Below, in pieces: positions 32,241 through 44,123 of a stretch of 64,000 nt of DNA. The notes beneath the pieces were generated by a model, which was given only the letters and a program-made list of their open reading frames with translations, did not search any database and was not told the DNA's origin. Position 1 is the stretch's first letter; every line of letters begins with the position of its first letter. Source of the DNA: Orobanche coerulescens (lineage: Eukaryota > Streptophyta > Magnoliopsida > Lamiales > Orobanchaceae); the NCBI GenBank assembly GCA_033398695.1, contig CM065806.1, positions 48,633,001 to 48,697,000 on the forward strand. The letters run 5' to 3'. The translations under genes and the position numbers were made by a program.

Positions 32241-35200
32241 TTACAAACTCTTGGCTGCCTCTACCTCTGCCTCTTCGGACAGGCTGCTTAGGAGCCTGAA
32301 AAGCTTTGTGCCAATGGGTCTCTGGTTGACAGGGGCTATTCCATACTTACTCTTGATTACCAGAGATGCAAAATCTTGCTCCTCTTCAGATGAGAAGTTG
32401 TTTTTCACACGGAATTCCTTGATCTCACTCTGCAGAGCCAGCTCATCCAGCTCATTGTCCATTCGAGTAGGAGGTTCTTCAGGTCTGAACGAGGGAATCA
32501 TGGGGTAGGCATCCCATTTCTTGGCATACTTTCTTTAGATGGCCCAGTGATTTGGCCATGTTGAGTTCATGTAGTTGATAAATGTCTACTGTGGGGAGCG
32601 GTCTTTATCCTAGAGTAACTCCCAGAGATAATACTTCTCTATGAACTGCTTCTCTACCTCTCCCTAAAGAGTCATATACTCAGTAGGAAGGAACTCCTCA
32701 ACATACCATAGCTCCTTGCCTTCCCATTCATATCTCTGTTCATTCCCTACTCTGGTTCTCCTTTTCTTTAATGTAGGTTGCTCATCATCATCAGGAGCAG
32801 CCAACTCTTTCTTCTTCAAATTAGACGTCCCAGCTTCAATGAGAGGGAGGTCACTTCTCTGTTTGGTCCTCAGCTCCTTTCTGACTTCTGCATCTGATTG
32901 TTGTATTTGAGCTTGCAACTTATCTTCCCCCTGACCTATTGCTTCCCCTTTTCCTTTCTCTTCCCCCTTTTTGCCAGCATCAACCAGAATGGCTAACTGT
33001 TGTTCAACTCGGGACATCCAATCAGACATGCCAAGTGGCATTCTGGAATTGGTAGGAGGAGGAGGAGGAGAGACATTCCTATGCAGTAGAATGTCTATTT
33101 TATCATTGATGGTTTGTAGGTCATGTTTGGTCTCTGTTGATACGAGCTGGCCAACAGTCTCTTGGACTAATTGTTTGATCAGGTCAGCCATCTCAGATGA
33201 GATAGGTGTTGCCTGGGGGGAATGGTCTCCAGAGCCTTCAACACCTGCAGGTCGCTTGGCGATCGACCTGCCTGTCTGCAGGAGGCTGAGCAGATGGGGT
33301 TTTATCAGGGGTCCCCGATCTGTCATCCTCATTTTCCGAATGATCTGAGCTGGGGGCCTGATCAGGTGCCCCAGGCTCATCTGCATGATCTTCCTTGTCT
33401 TTCTTCTTCTCTTCTTCTTCATCCTCATCCTCTTTCTCTTTCTTTTACTCTTCTTCCTTATCTGCTTTTTCCTCTTCCTCTTCTTTTTCTTCTTCTTCTT
33501 CTACTACTTATTCTCCTTCTTCTTCTTCCTCCAACTCCTCTATCTTTTCTTCTTCTTCAACAGTCTGTTTTTCAACTAGTATATTTTCTTCCTCTTCTCT
33601 CACATACTCTTCAACTTTAATCTTTTCTCCTTTTTCCTCTTCTTTTTTCTTAGATTCCTCCTCCTTTTCGACTTCTTCTATTCTTATGCCTTTTTCTTCA
33701 ACTCCACTTCCTTCTTCTCCATCTACTGTCCCATCTAAAACATTTTCCATTACAAAGTAGACAAGCTTGTCCATGTTGGTTTTAAAATTGGACAAGAACC
33801 AGTTTGTCTGGAGCATTAAGAGAACATCTGTCTTATGACAAAAACTCATGAGAAATTGCTCCGTAGCCTGGGGGAATTCCCAGATACTATTTTCAACAAG
33901 GGTTTGCAGTTTAGTGAATGAGAGTGATTTGAAATTTTTCCACTCTTCAAAGACAGTTATGAATGAAACTTGAAGAATGTGATGTTTTACCATATGGAGC
34001 TGTTCCACAGATAGCTCCAAGGGGTTGTTGTCAAGGAGGTTGAGTGAGTAGCCTGCCTCATGAATGTTGATGAACAGGTCAGCTTCCTCTTCCTCTGTCA
34101 TGCTCGGCAGGATGAGCAAAGGAATTACATCAGCAACTAAGTCTGAGCGATCAGTCTGCTCAGATAGGTCTTCTTCAGAGTGATCAGGAGCAGGAGCTGG
34201 TGTGGTTACTATCTGCATCCGTTCTGCAGAGACTGGTTCAGGTGCAGATGACTGAGGTATCTGCTCTGCATCCTCAAAGTTGAGTCGCCTGGGCCTCTTG
34301 GGAGAAGGGTCAAGTGAGGATTAGATTTGAATTGGCTTCTTTGGTGCTGGTCCTTTTCTCTTGAACCTCAGGTCCAGGGGAGTGTTGTCAGAATCTGAGT
34401 CGGTATGATCTGCAGGAAACTCCTTGTTTGCAGGTGACTCATGAACTGTAGCTTGATCTCCAGCATATGACTCTTCTGTATCTGAGGGGTGTCTGTAGGG
34501 AGGAGGCCCACTAGACATTTCCCTTAACATCTGGGATGCCTTCCTTTCTCCACCCAATCTCTTCAATGTCTCTTGGTGTAGGTGACCAAGTCTCTTGTTA
34601 ACGTGAAAGGGATCAGCATTCCCCTTCACCTGTCCAAGGTGTTCCAAAATCCAACTTATCTGAGTACCGAAGGCCAACTTGGTCTTAAACTTTTTCTCGT
34701 CCTCCAGCCACTGAACTTTGTTGACTTTGCGGACCAGTTGACTGTAGATGTAATCAGCCCAGTCGATTGGCTGATCCTAGATGAGTGCTCCCAGCACCAT
34801 GAACTTGGCTGACGACAGCTGGTCATAGCTGTCTGCCATTCCCATCACTATCTTGTCCGTGATGTCCAACGCATAGCGGTATTCTTTCTTCAAGTCGCTC
34901 CTTTTAGCCGTTAGCTTCAGCTTAGACGGCTGCTCATTTGTCTTGATTTCCAGCCAAGTTTCGTCCATGCTCTGGTTTAGGGCTTCAACGGCCACGCCTC
35001 AAGATCGCATCCTGAAAGCTTCTCCGACAGTCTTAGGGGTGATTGTGAATTTCTCTCCAAACATCGTGCTCTTAATGCATGATTCCATGACTTCAACTTC
35101 CTTGCGATTACGGCTTCTTTGAAGAGAAATTTGGGGCTGATATCCAAAAATGGGTAAATCCCATTTTTCTTCATTGATCGAATGATATGGTGAACGTCCG

Positions 35201-35310
35201 TATCCAGATTCGCCTCGACCAAGCCCTCAAAATCGACTACCAGACTGAAAATGATCTGGTCCTTGACAAGCTTCAGGTTAACGCCTTCGAATTATTGGGT
35301 GGCCTCCATT
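32241..35310 (-). pseudogene. Sire-2 third ORF (env-like position)
   Basis: Homologous along its length to the Sire-1 third ORF: 'GIYPFLDISPKFLFKEAVIA', 'YALDITDKIVMGMADSYDQ', 'GTQISWILEHLGQ', 'NKRLGHLHQETLKRLG', a Glu-rich tract (about 33700-33400), 'NSRMPLGMSDWMSRVEQQL' and 'DFASLVIKSKYGI'. Unlike Sire-1 it has frameshifts (near 35100, 34980 and 33430) as well as stops. No Met-led signal peptide is visible. Where Sire-1 has stop codons at 8232 and 8037, this copy keeps Glu and Gln, which shows the ancestral codons. Confidence 0.75.
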
Positions 35311-35790
35311 TCTGCAAAATATTAAGTTTTTCGCTGAGTGTAATGAATATTCAAAGGGATTTCTGCTCTTGAAAAACTAGGGTTTCTCGAGTTTGAAGAA
35401 GGTGAAGTTCTTGTGAAATGGGTTCGCCGACTTAAATAGCCATTTGAAAAGACGTTTTGAATATAATATTAATTAATTTAAGCGGCGGTCCAGCTTTTGA
35501 GATTTTAAAAATATGACGGTTGAATTTTTAATTGGTGATAGTTGAGGTCGTGTGAACGTGTAGTTTCCATGTGTAAATAAATAATAATATAATATTCAAG
35601 AGTCGGTCAAGGATAGAAAACTTAGCTGGTTAACTGTTGACTCGTTGACTGCTCTGCATCAGGTGAGTTGTATCGCCTGTGGTTTCGATCAGCTAGGTTC
35701 TTTAGTCTATCCTTCATCTTCTCGTCTGATATGGTCATCAGGTAGCTTTCTCATCTATACTAGATTCCCAATCTAGTAATCCAAGTTCCC
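35311..35790 (-). other. Sire-2 spacer between pol and third ORF
   Basis: Counterpart of 9462-10080 in Sire-1, and shorter. AT-rich, with no supported gene. Confidence 0.4.
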
Positions 35791-35799
35791 TGCTCAGCT

Positions 35800-36510
35800 C
35801 CAAAAACCTTTCTTCCAGCAAAGGTTTGGTGAATATGTCGGCGATTTGGTATTCAGTGCTGACTCTTTCCACTCTAACCCTTTTTTAAGCACATGGTCTC
35901 TGATGAAATGATGTTTGACATCAATGTGCTTCGTCCTTGAGTACAATACTGGATTGTTGGTTATTGCGATTGCACTGTTGTTATCACACCATATTGGAAC
36001 TTCATTTGCAATGATGTTGTAGTCCCATAGTTGTTGTCTGATCCATAGAATCTGGGCAAAACAGCTACCTGCAGCTAGGTATTCTAACTCTGTTTTTTAT
36101 ATTGAGTTAGATACCTGCTTCTTGCTAAACCAGGATATCAGTCTTGTTCCTAGGAATTGGCACATTCCACTGGTGCTTTTCCTATTAATTTTGCATCCTG
36201 CGAAGTCTGCATCTGAGTATCTTGATAGCTCAAAGATATCATCTTTAGGATACCATAGTCCAACATTGACTGTAGACTTAAGGTATTTGATAATCTTTTT
36301 AGCTGCTTCCTGATGAGACTGCTTTCGCTTGGATTGAAATCTTGCACATACACCCACGACATATGATATGTCTGGTCTGCTTGCAGTCAGATAAAGGAGT
36401 GATCCAATAAGTCCTCTGTAGTGGGTTGAATCCACTGATATGCCTCCTTCATCTGCATCTAGGTGTGTGCTTGTGCTCATAGGAATTCTTGCTGGTTTGG
36501 CTGATTTCAT
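35800..36510 (-). pseudogene. Sire-2 RNase H and pol C-terminus
   Basis: ORF 36510-36097 has 'YRGLIGSLLYLTASRPDISY', 'SDADFAGCKINRKSTSGMC' and 'GTRLISWFSKKQVSNSI'; the 'TESEYLAA' box is lost in a short scrambled stretch at about 36090. Sequence to 35800 still resembles the pol end ('IADIFTKPLL'-type) in other frames. Confidence 0.82.
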
Positions 36511-36625
36511 TCCAAATCTCTTGATTAAGTCTCATGTGTAATTGGCTTGATTGATGAAAATTCCATTATTCATCTGCTTGACTTGAAATCCTAGAAAGAA
36601 ATTTAGCTTTCTCATCATACTCATC

Positions 36626-37216
36626 TCAAATTCTCCTTGCATGAGATTTTAGAATTTCATGATCTACTCTGAATAGAGTCTTGTCCACCTTGCCTTTGCT
36701 GAATCCGTTCTTCTCTAGAAACACAAAGAGTGTCTCATACCATGCTCTTGGTGCCTGCTTGAGTCCATAGAGAGCTTTTAGTAGCTTGTAGACTTTGTCT
36801 CCTTTGACAAATCCAGGGGGTTGCTCCACATAGACTTCTTCTTCCAGAATTCCATTGAGAAAGGCACTTTTCACATCCATTTGGTAGACTTCGAAATTCT
36901 TGAATGCTGCGTATGCAACGAATACTCTGATGGATTCCAGTTTTGCAACAGGTGTATAAGTTTCATCAAAATCTATTCCTTCACATTGTGCATATCCTTT
37001 GGCGACTAATCTGGCTTTATTCCTAACAACGGCTCCATCTTCATCACACTTGTTTTTGTACACCCATTTGGTGCTTATAACCTTCTTGTGATATGGTCTG
37101 TTTGTTAGTTCCCAGACATTGTTTCTCTCTATCTGGTTGAGCTCTTCTTGCATTGCATTGATACATGAGTAATCCTCCAATGCTTGCTCTGTTGTCTTAG
37201 GTTCCATTTGAGACAT
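36626..37216 (-). pseudogene. Sire-2 reverse transcriptase lacking the YVDD box
   Basis: Blocks '[20 protein letters not shown]', '[20 protein letters not shown]', '[12 protein letters not shown]' and '[13 protein letters not shown]' are present. After 'KTLFRVDHE' the sequence jumps, at about 36658, to the region after the catalytic box. Compared with Sire-1 about 75-80 bp, including YVDDI, are missing, so no active polymerase could be made. Confidence 0.88.
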
Positions 37217-38732
37217 GATACATGAGTAATCCTCCTATGGATTGTCTGGTTCTGACTCCATCAGTTAGGTTTCCAATGATCTGTTGAATGGGATGATCTC
37301 TAAGCCATTTGGGGATTTCTTCTTCTTCAGGGTTTGTTCCCCCTGTAGAATTGCCTTGGTGGACTTCTTCTCTCTCTGCTTCAGCTTGGTTCTGATCTCT
37401 TTGGTCTGCAACTGGATCAGCTACGGTCTTGTCAGCTACAGATGGGTCTTCATCAGCTACAGATGGGTCTTCATCAGCAGCAATTGGATCATGTAGGTTT
37501 TGAGGTCCTATCTGATCTGTAGTTGGGTCTTCAGGCTGCTCTGCAGGTGAGTCCACCATTCCTATATCATGAATGATGACTTCTTCTAGGGTGGAAGATT
37601 TGAGCTTATTCTCAATTAATTCCACCTTTTTCCTGTACTCAACAGTAGATTCATCAAACACAACATGAGTTGTTTCTTCCACAACTAAGGTTCTTTTGTT
37701 AAATACTCTGTATGTCTTGCTTATTTGTGAATATCTCATAAAGAGACCATCATCAGTTTTAGCATCAAAGGCATTCAGTTGGGTTTTACCATTGTTGTGG
37801 ATGAAACACTTGCAACAAAAAATATGAAAATATACAACAGTTGGTGTTCTGCCATTCCAAACCTCATAGGGAGTTTTGCCATATCTCCCTACAATCATAC
37901 TCCTCTTCTGAGTTTGGCATGCTGTGTTGGCAGCTTCAGCCCAGAACCTCTTTGGCAGGTCAGCTTCAACAATCATTGACCTGGCAGCTTCCTTCAGGGT
38001 TCTGTTTCTTCTTTCAGCAACACCATTCTGCTGTGGGGTCCTGGCTGCAGAGACTTCATGCTGGATACCATTCTGATCGCTGTAATCAGTGATTGCCTTG
38101 TTGAGAAATTCTCCTCCTCGATCTAATATGATCTTGGTGATTGAGAGGGATTTCTCATTTGAATCTTCCTTAACAGCTCAGGCAGCTTTGTCAAAGTTTC
38201 ACTCTTTTTATAGAGAAAAACAATCCATGTATATCTTGAGTAGTCATATACTACTACTATAGCATGCTTTCTTCAGTATGGATACCATTCTGATCGCTAT
38301 AATCAGTGATTGCCTTGTTGATAAATTCTCCTCCTCGATCTGATATGATCTTGATGATTGAGATGGATTTCTCATTTGAATCTTCCTTAACAGCTCAGGT
38401 AGCTTTGTCAAAGTTTCACTCTTTTTATAGAGAAAAACAATCCATGTATATCTTGAGTAGTCATATACTACTACTATAGCATGCTTTCTTCCACTCAACC
38501 TCCTTGGCTTGATGGGGCCAAATAGATCTATATAAAGTAGACCTAGAATCCTTGTGGTGAGAGTGGTAGGCTGAACTGGTTTGAATGATGCTCTTGTTTG
38601 TTTCCCTTTCTGACATGCATCACAGAGAGCTTCATTTCTGAATACTTCTTCTGGAAGACCTCTAACTAGTTTTTGAGAACTAATCTTGTTGATGGCTTTG
38701 AAGTTCAGGTGACATAGTCTTTTGTGCCACAA
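37197..38732 (-). pseudogene. Sire-2 integrase, with internal tandem duplication
   Basis: ORF 38732-38244 begins 'MWHKRLCHLNFKAINKISSQ' and includes 'CDACQKGKQTRASF' (zinc-binding Cys pair) and 'DLFGPIKPRRLSGRKHAIV' with 'YDYSRYTWIVFLYKKSE'. ORF 37976-37197 continues 'GKTPYEVWNGRTPTVVYFHI' and the Asp/Glu-rich linker to RT. A 213-bp direct duplication (38062-38273 and 38279-38491) repeats the core around the first two acidic residues. Confidence 0.87.
38062..38491. repeat. Direct tandem duplication (~213 bp) in Sire-2 integrase
   Basis: Both copies run from 'ggataccattctgatcgct' to 'ctatagcatgctttctt' with a few differences, for example 'cgatctaatatg' versus 'cgatctgatatg'. Sire-1 has a single copy. 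Confidence 0.9.
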
Positions 38733-38742
38733 CCATCCATTA

Positions 38743-39180
38743 TCAACTATTGTCTTGGATAGAAAATAGGTTGGGAGTTCCTGTGTTCCAATCTATCATA
38801 TAGACATCTCTCCTTCTGAATCCTTGTAGCTTCACTTCTCCAGATAGGATATCTATCACCATGCATTTCCAAATGGTGGAGACTACTAGATTCTTCTCAT
38901 CACAAAACTGACTTATGCTCAAAAGACTGTACTTGAGCCCTTTGACATAATGGACTTTGGATATTGTTATGTTTCCTCTGTGCAGCTCTCCAAATCCTTT
39001 TGTTTGACCTCTAGAGCTATATCCAAAGGTTACATCTGGTCCTCTTTCCTTGGTATAATTTGACAGCACCTTCTTGTTCCCAGTCAGGTGCCTTGAGCAT
39101 CCAGAATCTACAAACCATTCTTCACCTCCTATATTTGAATTTGTGGAGATGTGGTAGTAGTCCTTCCACCTTTTCTGCAA
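38743..39180 (-). pseudogene. Sire-2 aspartic protease
   Basis: 'EEWFVDSGCSRHLTGNKK' keeps the catalytic Asp-Ser-Gly, followed by 'HRGNITISKVHYVKGLKYS' and 'SISQFCDEK'. The ORF ends at 38743, just before the pre-integrase region, in another frame. Confidence 0.86.
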
Positions 39181-39620
39181 TCAAACAAGCAGAGATTTAG
39201 GTACCCAAATCTGTGTGGGTCCTCGGGGATTATTTGGTTTCCTAGAGAATTGATTTATCCTTGGACTGTGGAAATTATGGTGATTGTCCCTAAAAGGTGT
39301 GTATGGTCTGGGCCTATATCCTCGGTTAGGATTGTGTACTGGATATTCCTCATAAAATTGGTGGTGTGGGCCATTTCTAAATCTTGGCTGAGATCATTTA
39401 TAAAATCTTTGAGGTCTCCACACCTGTTCATTTTGAAAATTACGATAACCTTGAGGTTTTCATTTTACCCTCCCATTTTGAAATCTATTTTTGGGGAGTC
39501 TCTGATAATAGTGGGCATGTTGTCTAGGCTGCTGCTTTTGCCTTGGCCATTGCCTAGTCTCTTGTCTAGGTGGCTGCCTTGTATACCTTGGCTGTTGCCT
39601 AAACTTTTGACTCGGCTGCT
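39181..39620 (-). pseudogene. Sire-2 Gln/Arg-rich spacer between gag and protease
   Basis: Encodes Gln/Arg/Pro-rich peptide ('RQQPRYTRQPPRQETRQW' in the 40398-39460 frame) and then shifted low-complexity text. Same place as 13392-14033 in Sire-1. Confidence 0.6.
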
Positions 39621-41215
39621 GCCTATTTTGAAATACAGGTTTGTAAGTTGGCTCAGCAGACAGGGCAAGTGTTTCTCCCTTGATAAAAGTAGTTTTAGAA
39701 CTAGAGGGAGTGTTGGGGTCATATCCAAGGCCTGATCTGGAATATAGTGGCCTTTTATTCATACACAACTCATCCAAGGTTATAGAAGCTTTGAGAGAAG
39801 TTATCTCCTTAGCCTGTGTGTTACTTAGTTGTGTCAGTTTAGCAAACTCAGTTTTAACATGAGCAAGTGCAGCTGATTTCTCACTATTCAAAACAGTTAA
39901 TCTTTTGATCTCAAATGTAGTATTATCAGCCTGGCTTTTCAACTGGTTTTCAGCCTGTTTTTCAAATTCAGATTTGGTTTTATTTAACTCTAGGCTGAGT
40001 TTTTCAAAATTGTTTTTCAGCTGCCTATTCTCATCTTGTAGCTGGGTCTTCTCGGCTGATACAGTTTGGTGTGCAGATTTTAATTTCTCAAAATCTTTGA
40101 GAAGCTGATTGACAGACTCATGCAAGTCCATATCCTGAGATATGTCTGAGCTGTTATTATTTGAAACTGAGGGTTTATATGCTACCTCTTCATCAGCTAA
40201 GTTGGCCATCAGGCAATTGTACTCCTCATCATCATCAGAGAAGAATCCACGGCTGGAATCTACTCTCTCTTGGTCTTCTCCAATGAAAGATTTTCTCTTG
40301 TCTTCTTTTCTGCCTACTTCTTTCTTGCCTTCATCTTTCTTGAGATCAGGACAGTCAATTTGAATATGTCTTGTCTTGTGGCAATTGTAGAACTCCACCT
40401 TCCAGCTTCCAGCCTTTTGATTTCGCCTGGATTTTCTTTATAATCTTCTTATATTTGGAGTAATTATTCCGGAAGTTGCTGAATATTTGCATTATAAATG
40501 CCATTTCTTCCTCAAAATCTAGGGTATTTGGAGGCTTGACTTCAGATAAGCTCTTGGCGGGGGACTCAGCTGCAAACGCTATTCCCTTCTCTGTAGGCTC
40601 GGTTGATGATGAACTTGGAAGCTCAAACTCATAAGCCTTTAGATCAGAGAACAGCTCCTGGATCTTTATTTTGTTAAGATCCTTAGATTCTCTCATGGCC
40701 ACTGCCTTCATACTCCATTCTGGATTGAGAGATCTTAGGACCTTCAGGGCCATCTCCCTGTTGCCATATGTTTTTCCCATAGAATTAATTTAATTAATAA
40801 TCTCTGTGAATCTTGTGTCTACTTGGTCGATAGACTCTCCATTCTTCATCTTGAAGTTGTCAAACTTTTGGAGAGCGATTGACAACTTATTCTCCTTTAT
40901 TAGCTCAGTTCCTTCGCACATCACAGCTAGAGTATCCCAAATTTCTTTGGCATTCTTGCAATTCTTGATCTTGACCATTGTTGATTTGTCAAGAGTCTGG
41001 TACAGCACGTCTCTGGCCCGGTTGTCAAGATTGGCCAGCTTTCTTTTTTCGGTGGTCAGATCCGTCCTATTCTTGGGTATCTTCTCTGGCTTCCCATCTG
41101 CAATTTCTTCTGGGGAGTTGTCCTTCTCGAAGATGAAAGGACCGTCCACAATTATGCACCACATGTCATCATGGATAGAAGATAAATGTGCATGCATCCT
41201 TATCTTCTAAAGATC
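39621..41215 (-). pseudogene. Sire-2 gag
   Basis: The region before 41197 is shifted; ORF 41197-40790 has 'HAHLSSIHDDMWCIIVDGPF', 'DVLYQTLDKSTMVKIKN' and 'FTEIIN'. ORF 40780-40355 has 'GKTYGNREMALKVLRSLNPE' and 'KIQELFSDLKAYEFELPSSS'. ORF 40398-39460 has the zinc knuckle as 'FYNCHKTRHIQIDC': the first Cys is Phe and the Gly is Arg, so it is defective. Coiled-coil-like text follows. Confidence 0.87.
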
Positions 41216-41345
41216 ATACTCGTGAACTAAAAAGACAGGTAACCTAAAGTGCATGTGTTGCATGTGTTCCATTTCTAAAATGAGAGATCAAAAAATATAT
41301 ATATCCTTGATATATGGATCTGGTTCTGAAAAATTAAATCAACCT

Positions 41346-41356
41346 CTCCTATACCA
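41346..41356 (-). other. Sire-2 primer-binding site (degenerate)
   Basis: The minus strand reads TGGTATAGGAG, two bases after the LTR. It is the Met-type PBS with mutations. Confidence 0.65.
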
Positions 41357-41358
41357 CT

Positions 41359-42905
41359 TGTAGGTCACAAGTCGTCCTGGAATAAGTCTAAAGCGGGGTG
41401 AATAGACTTAATGAAACTCTTTTCCACAAAGGGTGAGTTTCTCAGATGATAGGTACATATGACTTGAAGTCGTCTGTAGACAGGTATGCAGAAGTCAGCT
41501 GATGACGAAAACAAATAACTTAAACAATGGAACAGTTAAGTATGTATGCAGCCGATAAGTATGATGATGAAAATAGTAAAACACGCAGGTAGTTATAGTG
41601 GTCTCAGAGGTGGGGTAATCCTCTACTAATCCACTTTTCTCCAAACCAGTTGGAGATGAATTCACTATAATTCTCAACCAGTGATAAATATTACAGTGAT
41701 TCTTCCTAGTTACAACAACTTCCAACCAGTGGAAATTTTGTCGTTGCAACTCCTTGACTGCCTATCACCTCTTGATCTCAAATCCTCGGATGACTATCAG
41801 TCACGCACACTTCAACCAGTGAAGTACCCCGAACTCAGGTCTTAAAGACACGAGTGATTGTCTTCTCCAACTAAGAGCTTCTTCAAATAAGAACTTTTGA
41901 ACTCTTGATCTTTCACGATGCTATTGTTCGCTTTGATTGTATTGTTTGCTTTGATTGCTTGTAAGTATTGTTCGCATCGTACTTTGCTCAATTCCAATCT
42001 TCAGGTATTTATAGATGTAGATCCTTGTGCTTCTTTCATAGGTGTTGCAATTCCTGTAACAAATCCATCCGTTGGAGAAATAGACTTCTTTGTTTTTCTT
42101 TCCGAACTTTGCAAGGCTGAATTCCGTTATTTTAATCCATTTCCGACCGTTGTCAAGACTTTCACGTGTGGCGCCGAAACTTTAGATTATAATATGATTA
42201 AAGTCTTCAGTGGTGGGTCTCGATGAATATTTAATTTATTTGCTTTCCGGGAATCTCTCCAGTCTGTCTCTTATCGCCCGCATGTGACTTTCCGTGATTA
42301 TTGACTTTTCAACATATGTTGACGTGGACTGGATTACTTGGATGATCACTTATCTAATCTTTGTACAGTCATCCTTATCTAATGTCGGACTTCTCTGATG
42401 TAACTTCTCTAATATGAAGTTCTCTGTCCCGACTGGTCTTCTCTAAAAGTCATCTGACCTGATGTACTTATCTGATCTGATGGTCAAACTTCAGATGACT
42501 TGGACTCTGTCTAATCACTTGACTGCAGTCTGGTCAAACTTCTCTGATAAATATTTTGACCAGAACTTCTCTAATAAATCTCTTTCTTCAGAACGTTGTC
42601 TGATGATAAGTCGTTTGTGGTCAACCTTCTCTGATCAGTTGAGTTGACCAGGACTTCTCTGATATGAACTTGTCTGAGATTTATACTTAAATGATTTTTA
42701 AGCCTAACTTACATGGCTCATAGGAGATACTCATTTGGTTCTTCTTTATATTTTGCCAAGTATTCAAACTATACATAATCTGGCCTATAGAAGATACTCA
42801 TTTGGTTATTCTTTACAATTTTACCAAGTACTTAAAAACATACATTTGAATAATCAAATAAAATACATGGATGACATCATCAAAATCTAACAAGTATTCC
42901 TAACA
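41359..42905 (-). repeat. Sire-2 5' LTR
   Basis: Pairs with 30464-32003 over its full length. Ends TATTCCTAACA, followed by the AGTTT duplication. Confidence 0.92.
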
Positions 42906-42910
42906 AGTTT

Positions 42911-44109
42911 TACATCTTTAATTTTACTATTTAGTCAACTTACGTTATGACAAGTAAAATTAATAGTTGGTTCCTCTTGGCCATGTATTAATTAACATAG
43001 ATTCCGATGAGTAGCTTATTAATTAATACACCTAAGTGAATACCATAATTTAACATCCTTAAAATATTATCTTTTAAATAATAGTCCTACAGATGGAGAG
43101 GTCCTATCATAAAAAAATAATATTTACCTTATGTTGTCATTTTGAAAACATTAAAACTAGTGAACCTATAATTAGCACATCCGATATGGATGAAGACCCT
43201 AATGTCAACGCGCATGCTAATTACTTCACAATTTAAATTAATTATGGAGGCCAATAAATCAATTTAATCACTTAGTTCTTTTAGCCTTAAGGTTTTTAAT
43301 TTTCTCGTCCTAACATGCAGAAAACATATCACGTATACATTCATACATGCCATACATTAAAACAATAAAAACCAAAATAAAGCATGGATAACTAAATTAT
43401 CCAATTATCATGGTCATCTTTCTTGAGTTGAACCCGAGAAAATCTTCGACTCGATCTCTCCCACTGAATCAAGCATATTGTCGCTCCTTCTCGGCCGAGC
43501 CGTGGATTTCCAAATTAAAATTTCACTTTTATACAAAATTAATTACATAAAAATTAATTTTAAATTCCGACTCTCCAATGACGAACTAACGGCGCTAAAC
43601 GGACCGACTAAAATCGGACGACCTGCCCGAACCATGAACTGCCCGACCAGCCGCCACGGCTCGGTAAATGCCGCCGCTCGGCAGTAGCCGTAGGCTGCCG
43701 GCGCTTACTGTCTTGCCGGCCGCGGCCGCTTAGTAGCCAGTGCATTCCGATTCGCTCTATTTCTTCGTGATCCCGTCTTTTCCGAATTCGATTACAATTT
43801 TATACAAAATAAAATACATCGAAATTACAGCAAGATTACATGAAAAATACAACACCTGGAACTATCCGCGGATTTTCTCACGGGAAAAACCATTACATAC
43901 CTCAAAAAGGGCCAAACCAACATTGCATAAATAATAAAAATAAATAAATAAATAAATAAATAAACCATTCACATAACCATGATAATTGGATCATATCACT
44001 TGCAAGAACACATCTAGCAAAATATTCCAACATCAAATTATATGAATATTTAAATTGCTATCAATTAATCACCAAAATTAATTAAAATAGCAAAAAGCCT
44101 AAAAAGCAT
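42911..44109 (-). other. Cop-C leader, LTR-side part
   Basis: About 1.2 kb of untranslated sequence. It is AT-rich at both ends, with a GC-rich stretch at 43590-43730 ('ggccgcggccgc') and an (AAAT)n run at 43940-43962. Small ORFs at 43478-43687 and 43740-43934 have no recognisable protein. Confidence 0.5.
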
Positions 44110-44121
44110 GCTCCGATACCA
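44110..44121 (-). other. Cop-C primer-binding site
   Basis: The minus strand reads TGGTATCGGAGC, two bases after the LTR end TCCAACA. Confidence 0.85.
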
Positions 44122-44123
44122 AT

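Larger units (their letters stand above)
30464..42905 (-). mobile_element. Sire-2: SIRE/Maximus-like Ty1/copia retrotransposon, minus strand
   Basis: A 12.4-kb element with LTRs 30464-32003 and 41359-42905 (about 1.54 kb, closely similar) and an exact 5-bp TSD AGTTT at 30459-30463 and 42906-42910. It shares the same gene order and third ORF as Sire-1, but LTR sequence and length differ, so it is a sister subfamily. Gag, protease, integrase, RT and RNase H are all broken, and the RT catalytic box is deleted. Confidence 0.94.

Noticed and set aside
43590..43730. GC-rich stretch as a CpG island or host gene start
   Set aside because: It is inside the Cop-C leader, between its gag start and PBS, and has no supported ORF.
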